From: Streptomyces caniferus
GTDB taxonomy: Bacteria > Actinomycetota > Actinomycetes > Streptomycetales > Streptomycetaceae
Direction: 5' to 3'
NCBI RefSeq assembly: GCF_009811555.1
Contig: NZ_BLIN01000003.1
Span: 1 to 64,000, forward strand
DNA: 64,000 nucleotides
Shown: positions 33,766 to 42,962 of the stretch, one piece after another
How positions within the stretch are numbered: the stretch's first letter is position 1
How the letters are laid out: every line of letters begins with the position of its first letter
Notes under the pieces: model-generated
What the model was told of the DNA's origin: nothing
Database searches by the model: none
The model's input: only the letters and a program-made list of their open reading frames with translations
Made by a program: the position numbers and the translations under genes

Positions 33766-34368
33766 TCAGGAGGTCGGGCCGAGGGTTTTCTTGGCCAGCT
33801 CGAACGCGGGGAGCATCGCCTTGTGCTCCTCCGCGTTGAGGCCTCCGAGATGGATGACCACCCCACCGTGCTTGGTCATCACGCCCAGCGCACGTTCGGG
33901 CCTGACCTCGCCGGCGGACAGGTCGGTGACGCGGTAGCTGACTTCGGTGGCGTGCAGGCCACCGGCCTTGAGCTCGCGAAACGTGACGTTCCTCTTGAAG
34001 TTCTCAGCAGCGACGAACGCGTTCATCAGGGCGCGGGAGGTGCCGCCGGGCGCGGCTGCACCCTTCGTACCGGACCACACGGTGAGGAAGCCGATGTGGC
34101 CGGCGGGCTTGGCGTTGAGCTCACAGGCGGGCGTGAGCGGCCCCTGATGGCCGAGCGGACCCATCCGGTCCACCGTCGCCTGCGTGATGGCTGTCGCCTT
34201 CCAGGACGTCGCGGGGGTGAAGTGCACCGGCAGTACGCACGCCGTTCCCTTGTCGCCGAGCTTCGGCTCGGCGGCTTTCTTCTCGTCCCCGCCCCAGCCG
34301 AACGAGCAGCCGCTGAGCACGCTCATCGCGGCCACAGCGCCCAGCACGATCTGCGACACCTTGCGCAT
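33766..34368 (-). CDS. Secreted lipoprotein, unknown function
   Basis: A 200-residue protein. The N-terminus MRKVSQIVLGAVAAMSVLSG ends in a lipobox with Cys at residue 21. A short linker (WGGDEKKAAEPKLGD) leads to a domain with three further Cys/His-poor strands (ACVLPVHFTPATSWKATAI, then FLTVWSGTKGAA). Expected outside the membrane. ATG 34368 is preceded by GGGGGAT. I remember similar lipoproteins as hypothetical in Streptomyces. Its 3' end abuts the truncated regulator exactly. Confidence 0.75.
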   Translation of the reverse strand: MRKVSQIVLGAVAAMSVLSGCSFGWGGDEKKAAEPKLGDKGTACVLPVHFTPATSWKATAITQATVDRMGPLGHQGPLTPACELNAKPAGHIGFLTVWSGTKGAAAPGGTSRALMNAFVAAENFKRNVTFRELKAGGLHATEVSYRVTDLSAGEVRPERALGVMTKHGGVVIHLGGLNAEEHKAMLPAFELAKKTLGPTS

Positions 34369-34804
34369 TCCGGAAATCCCCCGCACTTGAGCATGAAGTT
34401 TTGAAAATTCGCCGCAGCTTATACGACACGTTCGATCTCGAACCACACTGTTCTTCCCGCTGCAGCAGGAGCGAGGGCGCACATCCCATCCATCCGGCAG
34501 TACACAGATCAGTGTCAGTGCACAACCCGTACCGACTCGTCGTCCGGCGAGGCGTGAGTGTGACGCGGGGCTCAAGAAGGCCGAGCGCTGGGCGGGTCAG
34601 TCGTTCGGGATCGAGGGTGCTGCGTGCTGAGTGGCTGATGCGGCGTGAGCAGTGCAGAGAGCAAGGCTGCCTGGTCTGCCCCTTTTTTGAGTGGACAGGG
34701 GGTATGTGGAACGCGTAAGTTCCGCCTGCCGCTTGGACCGTTTCGGGGAGAGACGTCCCACTGCGCGCGCAAACACACTGATCAGAACCCGTGGGGGGTT
34801 TCGC
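34369..34804. other. Intergenic between divergent genes
   Basis: No gene was recognised. This stretch must hold promoters of the lipoprotein gene and the DUF4328 gene; no clear consensus boxes were identified. Confidence 0.5.
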
Positions 34805-35515
34805 ATGTCTCATACGCCCGTCGCACCGCCACCGCCGCCGACATCCGGCTGGTCCGCTCCATCCGGCCCGCAGGCCCTACTCCGCTCGCCTCTCGGGCTC
34901 GCTAAAGCCGTCATGATCCTGCTCGGCCTCGTCATCGGTGCAGATCTGTTCGCGCTCTGGCAGGGCAACCACTCGTACCAACTGCTCGGCAAACTCATCG
35001 ACGGCCTCGGTTCCGTGACCCCACAAGAAGCCAACCAGGCGGACAGCCTGTACGAGGCGTCCGGGATCGTGCAGATGGCGACTACCGTCGCGACCGCCGT
35101 GGTCTTTGTCGTCTGGTTCCATCGGACCCGCGTCAATGCCGAGGTGTTCGCCCCCGAATACCACGTCAAGAAGCGTGCCTGGGCAATTTGGGGCTGGGTC
35201 GTGCCGGTGGCCAACCTGTGGTTTCCCCGGCAGATAGCCGCCGACATCTGGAACGCCAGCGCCGACGGGAAATCCCGCTCCAGGGCGCTGCTCAACGGGT
35301 GGTGGCTGCTGTGGATCCTGAACCTGATCTTCGGACGCCTTGCCAGCCAGAGGTACGCGAGGGCCCGGGAAGCGGAAGAGATCAAGGGCGCGATCGCGGG
35401 GCTCATGGCCAGCGACGCCCTCAACATCCTGGCCGCCGTCCTTGCCATTCTCTTCGTACACCGCCTCACGCGGATGCAGCATGAGAAGGCGCTGCGCGGG
35501 CCGGTCTGGCAGTAG
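34805..35515 (+). CDS. DUF4328 membrane protein
   Basis: A 236-residue protein with a Pro-rich cytoplasmic N-terminus (APPPPPTSGW) and about five hydrophobic helices (roughly residues 35-55, 90-110, 128-146, 168-184, 208-226). VVFVVWFHRTRVNAE and WAIWGWVVPVANLWFPRQIA are the DUF4328 hallmark. Function is unknown in the family. The ATG is within a large frame whose upstream part is shadow sequence. A strong hairpin follows at 35531. Confidence 0.85.
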   Translation: MSHTPVAPPPPPTSGWSAPSGPQALLRSPLGLAKAVMILLGLVIGADLFALWQGNHSYQLLGKLIDGLGSVTPQEANQADSLYEASGIVQMATTVATAVVFVVWFHRTRVNAEVFAPEYHVKKRAWAIWGWVVPVANLWFPRQIAADIWNASADGKSRSRALLNGWWLLWILNLIFGRLASQRYARAREAEEIKGAIAGLMASDALNILAAVLAILFVHRLTRMQHEKALRGPVWQ

Positions 35516-35530
35516 CGGGGCTCCGGCTTC

Positions 35531-35566
35531 TCACGGGCCCGGCTCCGACCGGTGCCGGGCCCGTGA
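35531..35566 (+). terminator. 13-bp hairpin after DUF4328 gene
   Basis: TCACGGGCCCGGC pairs exactly with GCCGGGCCCGTGA around a 10-nt loop, 15 bp after the stop. Confidence 0.75.
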
Positions 35567-35760
35567 TCGCGTGCATCATCACCTGCCTGTCGAAGCATGA
35601 ACGCGCCGCACTCACTGGGTTGTTGCCCGCCGGGTCAGCTTTCCCGTCCTGGGCGGGTTGACCTCGAAGGCGTACATGCCCCACCCGGCATGGACGGCGG
35701 GGCCTTCCTCGCCCAGGCCACCAGACGCTGACCGCGATCACCCTCCCGCCGCGCCGCCGC

Positions 35761-37419
35761 TCACCGGGCGCGAACCCGTCGGCAGTAGGACTCCAAGGCC
35801 CCCCGCAGCCCCTCGTCCGACTCGGGCAGGAACAGGGCGCGCAGCCCGCCCATGGGGTCGCAGATGTAGGCGTAGTCGTCCTCTTCCTCGAGGTCGTCAT
35901 CGGGGTCTTCGTAGGGATCTTCGTGGGGGTCTTCTTCGTCGGGCTCGTCCCCGTCTTCCGGCTCCGGTACGGGCCCCGCCACCATCGGGACATCGAACAT
36001 GCCGGGTTCGTCGGCAGGCCGCGGGCACCACCTCCACACGGCACCGCACTCCCGGACCTGGACTTCCCCGAAGTACCACCCCGCGCCCACCAGGAAGGGG
36101 GCATCCTTCGCGGCGGAGGCCTCTTCGTAGGTACGGAACGCCCCACGCACCAAGTCTTCGAGCCGGTCGAGGCTCTCGGGGGAGAAGTCCCATTCGACGG
36201 TTCCTCCGCCCGCTTCCTCGGCCCACGCGGGGAAAGCCGCCCGGCGTTCGGCCAGCCAGGCGTTCAGCCGGTGGTTGTCCTCCCAGTTCGGGCCCTCCAG
36301 GTCGTCCGCCTTCTCCAGCTCCTTCAGCTCCTCTCCCGTGAGGGGCGGAAGCGCCGGCGTCTCCAGATGTTCCGGGCGGACCAGCTCCCACAGCGCGGAG
36401 GGCCAGGTCGGCTCTCCCCAGACGTACTCGCGCTCCGGGACGCGGTCCGGGAAGCGGTCCACCACATCGCGCAGACTCTCGCCGGCGACGACATCCCGCA
36501 GCATGACGGGGAGAAGCTCGGCGTGGCCGTCGTAGCGGAGCCGCTGGTTGACGAACACGGCGCCGGCCCAGTAGCAATCCTCGGCGTGCCACGTGCCGGG
36601 CGGCGCATCGGGGTTGATCCCGCGGTACTGCCACTGGGCGTCCTTGCACTCGACGATGCACTTGCCCAGGTACCACGCCGCCATGACCCAGAAGGGTTCG
36701 TCGCTGGCCTCGTGGTAGTCCTCGACCGTCGGGAAGCTCTCGCGCAGCAACGCCTCCAGCAGGTCCAGGGACTTGAGGGTGAAGTTCCAGCGCTCCCGGC
36801 CGCCCGCCTCCTCGGCCCACCAGTCGAGATAGTCGATCATGCCGGCGTTCTGCCAGCGGTATGCGGTGTCCGCGGCCCTGAACAGGCATCCGTAGTGAAC
36901 CCACGGCGTGGGCACCCGCTTCGGCCACCACTCCGGGTGCTTCCGCTGCCGGTCCCTGACCGCCTTGCGCAGCAGGCGCGCGACGGTGGCGAAGACCTTC
37001 CCCGTGCGCTCCTTGATGGCCTGACCTACGACCAGGAGCGGAACGACCGGCTCAAGGCCGAGGACCGGGTCCGGGCACACCACGGGCAACCCGTCCGTGC
37101 CCGCGCTCTCGTCCCAGTCCCAGCGTCCGCCCGCTTCCTCCAGTAGCGTCTCGCCCAGGTAGACGGCGACGGACTCGATGAACATCGCGTTCGAGTCGCT
37201 GCCGTCGTCGCCTCTGCAGAAGTCGAGCAGGTGCTCCTCCAGCTCCGGCAGCTCGCGGGCGCTGTAGTCGTGCTTCCATTCCTCGGAGGTGAACTGGTCG
37301 ACGAACCGGTCCAGGATCTCGTGCAGGCACTCGATCCAGAGGTACAGCTTGTGGGCGGGAGAGCCCTCCGAGGCGTGCCTGCCCGCCATGTAGACGTCGT
37401 CCGCCATGTAGTCATCCAT
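35761..37419 (-). CDS. Large acidic cytoplasmic protein with internal repeats
   Basis: A 552-residue protein with no recognised family. A unit is repeated: WAEEAGGRERWNFTLKSLDL to FWVMAAWYLGKCIVECKDAQ (middle) and WAEEAGGGTVEWDFSPESLD to FLVGAGWYFGEVQVRECGAV (C-terminal). A weaker copy near residues 75-105 reads FIESVAVYLGETLLEEAGGR. The C-terminus is a Glu/Asp stretch followed by DYAYICDPMG. This repeated Trp/Glu-rich build resembles immunity-type proteins of polymorphic toxin systems, but no toxin is adjacent. ATG 37419 has GGGGGAA upstream. Confidence 0.7.
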   Translation of the reverse strand: MDDYMADDVYMAGRHASEGSPAHKLYLWIECLHEILDRFVDQFTSEEWKHDYSARELPELEEHLLDFCRGDDGSDSNAMFIESVAVYLGETLLEEAGGRWDWDESAGTDGLPVVCPDPVLGLEPVVPLLVVGQAIKERTGKVFATVARLLRKAVRDRQRKHPEWWPKRVPTPWVHYGCLFRAADTAYRWQNAGMIDYLDWWAEEAGGRERWNFTLKSLDLLEALLRESFPTVEDYHEASDEPFWVMAAWYLGKCIVECKDAQWQYRGINPDAPPGTWHAEDCYWAGAVFVNQRLRYDGHAELLPVMLRDVVAGESLRDVVDRFPDRVPEREYVWGEPTWPSALWELVRPEHLETPALPPLTGEELKELEKADDLEGPNWEDNHRLNAWLAERRAAFPAWAEEAGGGTVEWDFSPESLDRLEDLVRGAFRTYEEASAAKDAPFLVGAGWYFGEVQVRECGAVWRWCPRPADEPGMFDVPMVAGPVPEPEDGDEPDEEDPHEDPYEDPDDDLEEEDDYAYICDPMGGLRALFLPESDEGLRGALESYCRRVRAR

Positions 37420-37638
37420 GTGATTCCCCCGTGTAGACATCCGTGAAGCCCGGCCCCCTACTGGCGGCCCGTCAAGTTCCGGACGAGACATGCGTCGTGA
37501 ACCGTGAGCGCCGAGGCGGGCGCGACGGTATGGCTGCCGCTCCCCCGGCTACGCAGTGGCATCTCCGGGCCGCCGCCGGTGGAGGGCTCTTCGTGGTCGG
37601 GCCGCGCCGGTGAGACCGTCGACGCGTACGTGCCACAG

Positions 37639-38136
37639 TCAACAGGCTCGCTCGTATTCGACCTGGTCGAGCGGGTTGCCGTCGCCGAAGTCGAAGGCGC
37701 GCTCGGCGCCGGTCCCGGTGAAGCCGCACTTGGAGTAGAAGCGGCGGGACCGTGGGGTGTCGCGCAGCGTCCACAGGTGGACCCGCGCGAATCCGTCGTC
37801 GCGCAGGCGACGCAGCGTCTCGGTCATCAGTGCGGTGGCGATCCCACTGCCCCAGCCGTCCGGGTGTCCGTAGAAGGTGGGAATCTCTGCGAGTCCCGGC
37901 CGGGTCGAGGAGGAGAGGACGACGGAGAGTGCCAAGGGGCGGCCGTCGAGTACGGCGAGCAGGATCGTCCCTGGCCCTTCGGCGATCCGCGCGTGCCATC
38001 GAGTACGCCTGCTCTGGACAGCACGAGCAGCGAACTCCGGCTCGAAGAAGGGCGCATAGGCCGCCTCCCAGGCCGCGGCGTGGATCTCACCGAGGACGTC
38101 CCCGTCGTCCGCCCCTGCGCAGCGCACCTCGATCAT
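37639..38136 (-). CDS. GNAT-family N-acetyltransferase
   Basis: A 165-residue GNAT. LAEIPTFYGHPDGWGSGIAT gives the acetyl-CoA loop, and LRDDGFARVHLWTLRDTPRS with RFYSKCGFTGTG is the RimI-type C-terminal half. It starts MIEVRCAGADDGDVLGEIHA, as usual for this family. The substrate is unknown; it is a stand-alone gene. Confidence 0.85.
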   Translation of the reverse strand: MIEVRCAGADDGDVLGEIHAAAWEAAYAPFFEPEFAARAVQSRRTRWHARIAEGPGTILLAVLDGRPLALSVVLSSSTRPGLAEIPTFYGHPDGWGSGIATALMTETLRRLRDDGFARVHLWTLRDTPRSRRFYSKCGFTGTGAERAFDFGDGNPLDQVEYERAC

Positions 38137-38468
38137 GCGTTCACCCTACTGGCAGCGGCTCCCGGACCGCCTCGAATTCCGAACAGCGGCGGAGAGGGAG
38201 CGGCGCGGCGAGCCCTGCGGCGCCTCAGCCCAAGGTTGTTTCGCTCGGGTCGCCGGCAAGCACGGTGCAAGAAGCGCGCCGTAGGTGGCGCAGGATGAGC
38301 TGCGCCTTGCCGACGGCGAGCTCGGGCGGCGGGTTCCGTAGGACTCGCGGCGGGAGGGGCTAGTCGGACGCCCCAGGCCGGTAAGTCACAGTGCTCCGTC
38401 ATCACCCGCGCTGGTGCCATGCCCACTGCGGACGGTACGGGCCGGCGTCGGCGAGTTCGGAAGATGAC
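38137..38468. other. Intergenic, nothing recognised
   Basis: No gene, repeat or clear signal was found between the two leftward genes. Confidence 0.5.
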
Positions 38469-38954
38469 TCAGGCACGGGAGCCGAGACTCTGGTCGAGCC
38501 GACTGCGCAGACGAGCGGAAGACCCCCGGAGAGCCCCGAGTCGTCGTACCTCCTCCACTTCCAGTTCCCTCCGTTCCGCCAAGGCAAGAACGGCGGCGTA
38601 GGGCCGTTCGCCCTCCGTGAGCTTCGTTGCCACGGCATCGAGGACGGCCAGCAAAACGATGCGGTCCGCGCCGGGGTGTTCCGCCAGCAGGCGGAGGAGC
38701 ATGTTGTCGTTCCAGGCACTGTCACGAGCCGCACTCAGCTCCAGAAGAGCAACGGTCGGCGTATGGACGTTGGCCGCCAGCGCGTGCCAGACGAAGGGGT
38801 AGGGGCATCGCACGAGTCGGTGCAGGACCGCACCGTCGTTCTCGGCACGCGCCAGTTCGAGGTAGTCAGCAGGCGTGTGCATGCCGTACAGCCCCCTCGG
38901 CATCGTCGAAGTCTCCATTTTGCCACCGTGGCCGACCGCGTAGGCCACACACAT
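38469..38954 (-). CDS. Small helical protein, unknown function
   Basis: A 161-residue protein. Its segments YLELARAENDGAVLHRLVRC, WHALAANVHTPTVALLELSA and NMLLRLLAEHPGADRIVLLA look like Leu-rich HEAT-like helices. ATG 38954 is preceded by GGAAGGTGAG. A later Met (METSTMPRG) has no ribosome site. No family was recognised; it has neither signal peptide nor membrane helix. Confidence 0.6.
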   Translation of the reverse strand: MCVAYAVGHGGKMETSTMPRGLYGMHTPADYLELARAENDGAVLHRLVRCPYPFVWHALAANVHTPTVALLELSAARDSAWNDNMLLRLLAEHPGADRIVLLAVLDAVATKLTEGERPYAAVLALAERRELEVEEVRRLGALRGSSARLRSRLDQSLGSRA

Positions 38955-39168
38955 CAACTCACCTTCCGGCCACCGCAACTTACTGTGTCAGCTCGCTTCT
39001 CGAACTCATCTCCGGTCGCCCCTGCCGCATACCCAGCCACGGCAGCCACAGGTCCCCCACCCCTGCGGGGGCAGCGATATGAGGCGGTCTTGTCCCGGGC
39101 AGGGCAACGAGCCCACAGTGGCCCTACGCAGCGCAATTCGTGCGGGTGGAAGGGACGGGGGAAGGAAA

Positions 39169-39510
39169 GTGAATCGCACACAGAGTGTGGTGGTGTCGGT
39201 TGTTGCAGTCGGGGCAGCGATGGCTGTGCTGGCAGGGTGTGGCGGCATCGACGGAAAGATCGGTGACTACGACAGGGTGACGGTCTGGCCGGATGCCGAT
39301 CCCCGGGGGCAGAAGCCGGTGGCCGATCTGACCACGCTCACGCCGGTGACGGTCGAGTGCTACACACCAGGCAGAGTGGATGCCACGGGATTCGGCTACG
39401 GCGGGACGTACAAGGTCTCGTACGACGGCGGATCCGGGTATATCGACGAAAGCACGTCGATCATGAGCGACGGTGGTGAGGTCTCGCCCAGCCGGGTGCC
39501 CAAGTGCTGA
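39169..39510 (+). CDS. Small secreted lipoprotein, unknown function
   Basis: 113 residues. The N-terminus has a basic start (VNRTQSVV), a hydrophobic stretch and lipobox VLAGC. The mature part has YDRVTVWPDADPRGQKPVAD and ends in a Cys (SRVPKC), so a disulfide is possible. The GTG start follows GGGGGAAGGAAA. It is expected on the outer face of the membrane. Confidence 0.7.
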   Translation: MNRTQSVVVSVVAVGAAMAVLAGCGGIDGKIGDYDRVTVWPDADPRGQKPVADLTTLTPVTVECYTPGRVDATGFGYGGTYKVSYDGGSGYIDESTSIMSDGGEVSPSRVPKC

Positions 39511-39601
39511 CGGTGCTGCGCTCGGAGTGAGCTTGTGCTGTGTCCGTCCGTTGTCGAACAGAGCCTTGCGCTTGATCGCTCAACTCACGTGTGTCTGTCG
39601 G

Positions 39602-39633
39602 GCCGTCCGCCGCTGCGCGCAGCGGCGGACGGC
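39602..39633. terminator. 32-bp perfect palindrome
   Basis: Two 16-bp halves (39602-39617 and 39618-39633) are exact complements, giving a very stable hairpin about 90 bp after the lipoprotein stop and 97 bp before the next gene. It is a likely terminator. Confidence 0.55.
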
Positions 39634-39730
39634 TCGCGGGCAGGCCGGCTCGCGGGCACGCGAAGCCGGGCGCCCGGCAGCCCGCTCGGACACCGGGAAC
39701 CGCCCGGACTCGGGCTTCGTCGTGTAGGTC

Positions 39731-40756
39731 GTGATCGATACGACCCACCTCACCGTTGACCAACTCGCCGACGCCTGGCAGCACATCCACGACACGTCCC
39801 CGGCGGACGAAGCGGATCCCCTCGTCCTGGAGTGCGCCGGCAGGCTCGCCTCCGATCCTGGCGGAGAGCAGGCTCATGTGTGGGTGGCCGGGCTGGTGGC
39901 GATGTCGGGCTACCTCGCCTGGCGCCCCGGGAAGGCGGCCGAACAAGCCGCTCTCAACGCCCTGCGCGACGCGGCGACGGCGCTGGACGGCCAGTCCTGC
40001 TCGCACGACGACCATCCGTACGAGGCCGAGATGGACTCGCTGGAGGATGAGATCTGGACGGGTGACAACGGGCTGCTGACCGGCGAACTCGTCTCGCCGG
40101 CCGGTGACACCGGCGCCGGGCGGGTACTGTGTCCGGGCAACGTCGCCGGATGGGCCCGCCTGGCCACGGACATGATCGCCCCGTTCACCGTCCGGAGCAT
40201 CCCGGCCGGAGCGCCGAAGTACCACCACAGCAGCATCAGAATGCTCTCAGGCGTGGTGAACGACTACCCCTACGACGATCCGCAGGAACTGCTGGCCGAC
40301 GAGGCCGTCTGCCTTCCCGATCGGCCGACCCGCGGGTTGCTGGCTGGTTTCCTCGTGACCATGAACGCCACCTGCTGGTACGCGGCGTCGGAAAGGATCA
40401 CGGACCGGTCGGTACTCGACTCGATGGTCAAGGGGATCCAGGCCGCGGTTCCGCTGCTGGGCGACGAGCCGTGCGTTCACGGCCCCAGGGAGCATCCCGA
40501 CACCAACGATCCGGACTATGCGAACCGGATCGGCTACCTCCTTCGGAGCCCGGGCGGCCGTGCCGAACTCGCCGAGGACTACGGGTGGGACGAGGAGGAG
40601 CAGGCGGATGACGAGGAGGAGCGAGTGGAGGCGTGGGTGTGCAGTGCCTTCCTGCACGAGCTGGCCGACAAGACGCTCGAAGTGCTGACAGACGCTCTGC
40701 AGTCGTTCGAGCCGGCAGGGGGCGACGAGCCGGGTGGGGGCGGGGAACCGGAGTGA
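39731..40756 (+). CDS. Uncharacterised acidic protein
   Basis: A 341-residue cytoplasmic protein with no recognised domain. Segments such as DQLADAWQHIHDTSPADEAD, TGLLAGFLVTMNATCWYAAS-like helices and a C-terminal DEEEQADDEEERVEAWV are notable; the tail is Gly/Glu-rich. The GTG start at 39731 gives VIDTTHLTVDQL; the ribosome site is poor. It could be another immunity-like or housekeeping hypothetical protein. Confidence 0.62.
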   Translation: MIDTTHLTVDQLADAWQHIHDTSPADEADPLVLECAGRLASDPGGEQAHVWVAGLVAMSGYLAWRPGKAAEQAALNALRDAATALDGQSCSHDDHPYEAEMDSLEDEIWTGDNGLLTGELVSPAGDTGAGRVLCPGNVAGWARLATDMIAPFTVRSIPAGAPKYHHSSIRMLSGVVNDYPYDDPQELLADEAVCLPDRPTRGLLAGFLVTMNATCWYAASERITDRSVLDSMVKGIQAAVPLLGDEPCVHGPREHPDTNDPDYANRIGYLLRSPGGRAELAEDYGWDEEEQADDEEERVEAWVCSAFLHELADKTLEVLTDALQSFEPAGGDEPGGGGEPE

Positions 40757-41073
40757 CCGGCTCTGGGAGGCACCCAGATCTGCGGTCAGGTGACGTTCAC
40801 GAGTTGTCGTGAAGTCGACAGGCTGCGCCGTCCTGGTGCCGGTGTGGGTCGACGCAGCGCGGTTCTCTCGGTCTGCGGTGACACGGCTGCCGGTCACCAC
40901 TCCCCCGTTCGCCGGTACGTACGGCATGGCGGCATGGGCGGCACGGACGGCATGAGTCGAGCCCGTTCTCATCGGGAATCCGGCCTCGCTCATGCCGTCC
41001 ACTCCGACGCCGCCGCACCCGAGCAGTCGCCCAGCCCAATCGGACGGGCCTGATGCCGGCGGCCGGTGCCGGC
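40757..41073. other. Intergenic between converging genes
   Basis: No gene was recognised and no strong hairpin was found. Confidence 0.5.
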
Positions 41074-41835
41074 TCAGCTCAGCCGGGCGGCGGCGTACGC
41101 CTCCATGGCGTCTCGCTGGTACTGAGCCAGGCCCGGCGCGATCGCCTCGTACGCCGCGCGCCACGGCTCGTTCTCCACACAGGAGCGCCCGATCGCGCGG
41201 TACTCCGTGGCAGAGACCGTTCGGAGCTCGGACAGCGCCCGGTATTGGAGGTCGATCTCGGTCTGCACCGGGGCAGCGTCGGCGGGTACGCCGGCGGCCA
41301 GAAGCTCGGCGAGCCGGATCATCTGCGCCGTGCGTGCGCGGTGCCCGGCTTCGATCTCGGCCTGGCTCATCGTCGCGGTGCGCTGCTCGATCTTCTCGGC
41401 CAGTTCCGGGAAGTCGTGCAGGCTCTCCGCATACTGGGCGGGCTGGACACCCTCGAACAGGTTCTCCGGTCGGTTGATGCTGGTCATGGGCGTGCCGTCC
41501 TTCCTGGATTGCTCCAGATCGGTGATCGTGCGGGAGACGGTGGTGGCCAACGCGTCGAGCCGGTCGCGCTCGGCGATCAGCCGCCGGTGGTGGCCGCGCA
41601 AGGCCTCCAGTTCGTCGACCTGCGCGGCCAGGACTCGGCCGATCTCGGGCAGTCCCAGGCCCAGCGCCCTGAGTACGAGGATCTGTTGCAGCAGCAGTAG
41701 CTGGTGCTCCTCGTAGTAGCGGTGGCCGTTGGTCCCGATCCGGGCCGGTGGCAGCAGGCCGATCTCGTCGTAGTGCCGCAACGTCCGGGCCGTCACTCCC
41801 GACATCCGGGCGACCTCCGCGATGGGCCAGGCCAT
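41074..41835 (-). CDS. MerR-family regulator with TipAS antibiotic-recognition domain
   Basis: A 253-residue regulator. The N-terminal MerR HTH (IAEVARMSGVTARTLRHYDE, then NGHRYYEEHQLLLLQQILV) is followed by a coiled-coil dimerisation helix (residues 70-110). The C-terminal TipAS domain (FPELAEKIEQRTATMSQAEI onward) binds thiopeptides and other ligands in TipA. The 23-bp dyad at 41895-41917 in its own upstream region fits MerR-type autoregulation. Confidence 0.87.
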   Translation of the reverse strand: MAWPIAEVARMSGVTARTLRHYDEIGLLPPARIGTNGHRYYEEHQLLLLQQILVLRALGLGLPEIGRVLAAQVDELEALRGHHRRLIAERDRLDALATTVSRTITDLEQSRKDGTPMTSINRPENLFEGVQPAQYAESLHDFPELAEKIEQRTATMSQAEIEAGHRARTAQMIRLAELLAAGVPADAAPVQTEIDLQYRALSELRTVSATEYRAIGRSCVENEPWRAAYEAIAPGLAQYQRDAMEAYAAARLS

Positions 41836-41894
41836 AGCCGCCTCCTACACGCCTGCTTCACCGGCCGGTCTCTCCGGCCCTGGTCAGAACGGTA

Positions 41895-41917
41895 GAAGCT
41901 GCCGCAGCGGCAGCTTC
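41895..41917. promoter_or_regulatory. MerR-type operator
   Basis: GAAGCTGCCGC and GCGGCAGCTTC surround a central A: a perfect dyad 60 bp before the TipA-like gene. MerR-family regulators bind such dyads inside long promoter spacers. Confidence 0.65.
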
Positions 41918-41950
41918 AAGCCCCGCACCCAGGATTCCCGCCCAGCCCGG

Positions 41951-42535
41951 TCACAGGCGCATGGTCTCGCCGTGCACGGCACCTTCCACGGCCGCCACAT
42001 ACGCACGGGCCACCTCGGCGACGGGAGTACCGTCGGTCCCGTCCGCACCCATACGTTCCAGGGTCTCCTTGATCCAGCCAGGGCTGATGAGATTGATCCG
42101 CAGACGGCGGGGCAGTTCGTCGGCAGCGTTGCGGACGAATCCTTCCAGTCCGGTGTTGACGAGCGCCCCGAGCGATCCGCCGGCCAGTGGAGCGGGGAAG
42201 GTGCCGCCGGTCAACGTGATGGAGCCGCCGTCCCGGAGATGACGGACGGCCCGTTGGGCCAGGGCCACCTGCCCGAGCAGCTTGCCGCGTACTGCGGCAG
42301 CGATCTCGTCATCCGCCGCCGACTCCAGGTCCACCAACGGGCCGCTCGCGGCGCAGCACACCACCGCGTCGAGTTCCGGCACCTCCCGGAACAGCGCGTC
42401 CAACGAGGGCGGGTCCTCCAGATCCGCCCTCACCGGCCCTGTGCGCGATGCCTTGACCACCTGATGAGAAGCCTCCAACGCGCTGACGACAGCGCTGCCG
42501 ATCGTTCCTGTCGCCCCGATCACGAGTACCTTCAT
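41951..42535 (-). CDS. Short-chain dehydrogenase/reductase
   Basis: A 194-residue compact SDR. The N-terminal MKVLVIGATGTIGSAVVSAL is the NADP-binding GxxGxxG motif. VVCCAASGP stands at the NNAG position. The active-site Tyr-x-x-x-Lys is not obvious, as in other short atypical SDRs, while NLISPGWIKET is the conserved PG motif. The substrate is unknown. It lies directly upstream of the MerR gene, in the same direction. Confidence 0.82.
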   Translation of the reverse strand: MKVLVIGATGTIGSAVVSALEASHQVVKASRTGPVRADLEDPPSLDALFREVPELDAVVCCAASGPLVDLESAADDEIAAAVRGKLLGQVALAQRAVRHLRDGGSITLTGGTFPAPLAGGSLGALVNTGLEGFVRNAADELPRRLRINLISPGWIKETLERMGADGTDGTPVAEVARAYVAAVEGAVHGETMRL

Positions 42536-42621
42536 GCGTCGAGCATGTCAGTGCGGGCTGGACGCGGTGCCGAATTTCTTCTCGGGTTCCGGCTCATCTT
42601 CCGTGTCGGCCGCACCGTGCG

Positions 42622-42645
42622 TGTACGGGTACTTGTACGGGTACT
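42622..42645. repeat. 12-bp tandem duplication
   Basis: TGTACGGGTACT occurs twice head to tail, followed by a diverged GTGCGTGTACGTGT. No gene overlaps it. Confidence 0.6.
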
Positions 42646-42962
42646 TGTGCGTGTACGTGTCTGCTGAGGCGCGGGGCGGCCTGCGGAGGTTCCACTCGCT
42701 GCGGGCGGCCGGTGGGCGGATGGGCGAGAGGACGGCGGCGTAGGGGGCGTGGGGGTGTGGGTCCGGGTGGTTGTGGGAGTGGCGAGGTGACCGGGTGGAG
42801 TATGGTTCCGCCGGGCCGACCAGAAGCTGGGCTACGGGGCCAGTGAGGGTGTCGCATCACCTGAAGTCCCCAGGCTTACAGGGAAGTTGGGTCCACGCGG
42901 TTCACACCTTCAGTGAGCCGTCCGCCCCTCATCAAGTTGGACCGCACGCATCGAGGATCAGT

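Noticed and set aside
35897..37146. Overlapping long frames on both strands at the 552-residue gene
   Set aside because: Only the 37419-35761 frame has repeats and a ribosome site; the others are shadows.
42622..42660. Tandem repeats as an origin of replication
   Set aside because: Only two 12-bp copies, no replication gene or AT-rich stretch nearby.
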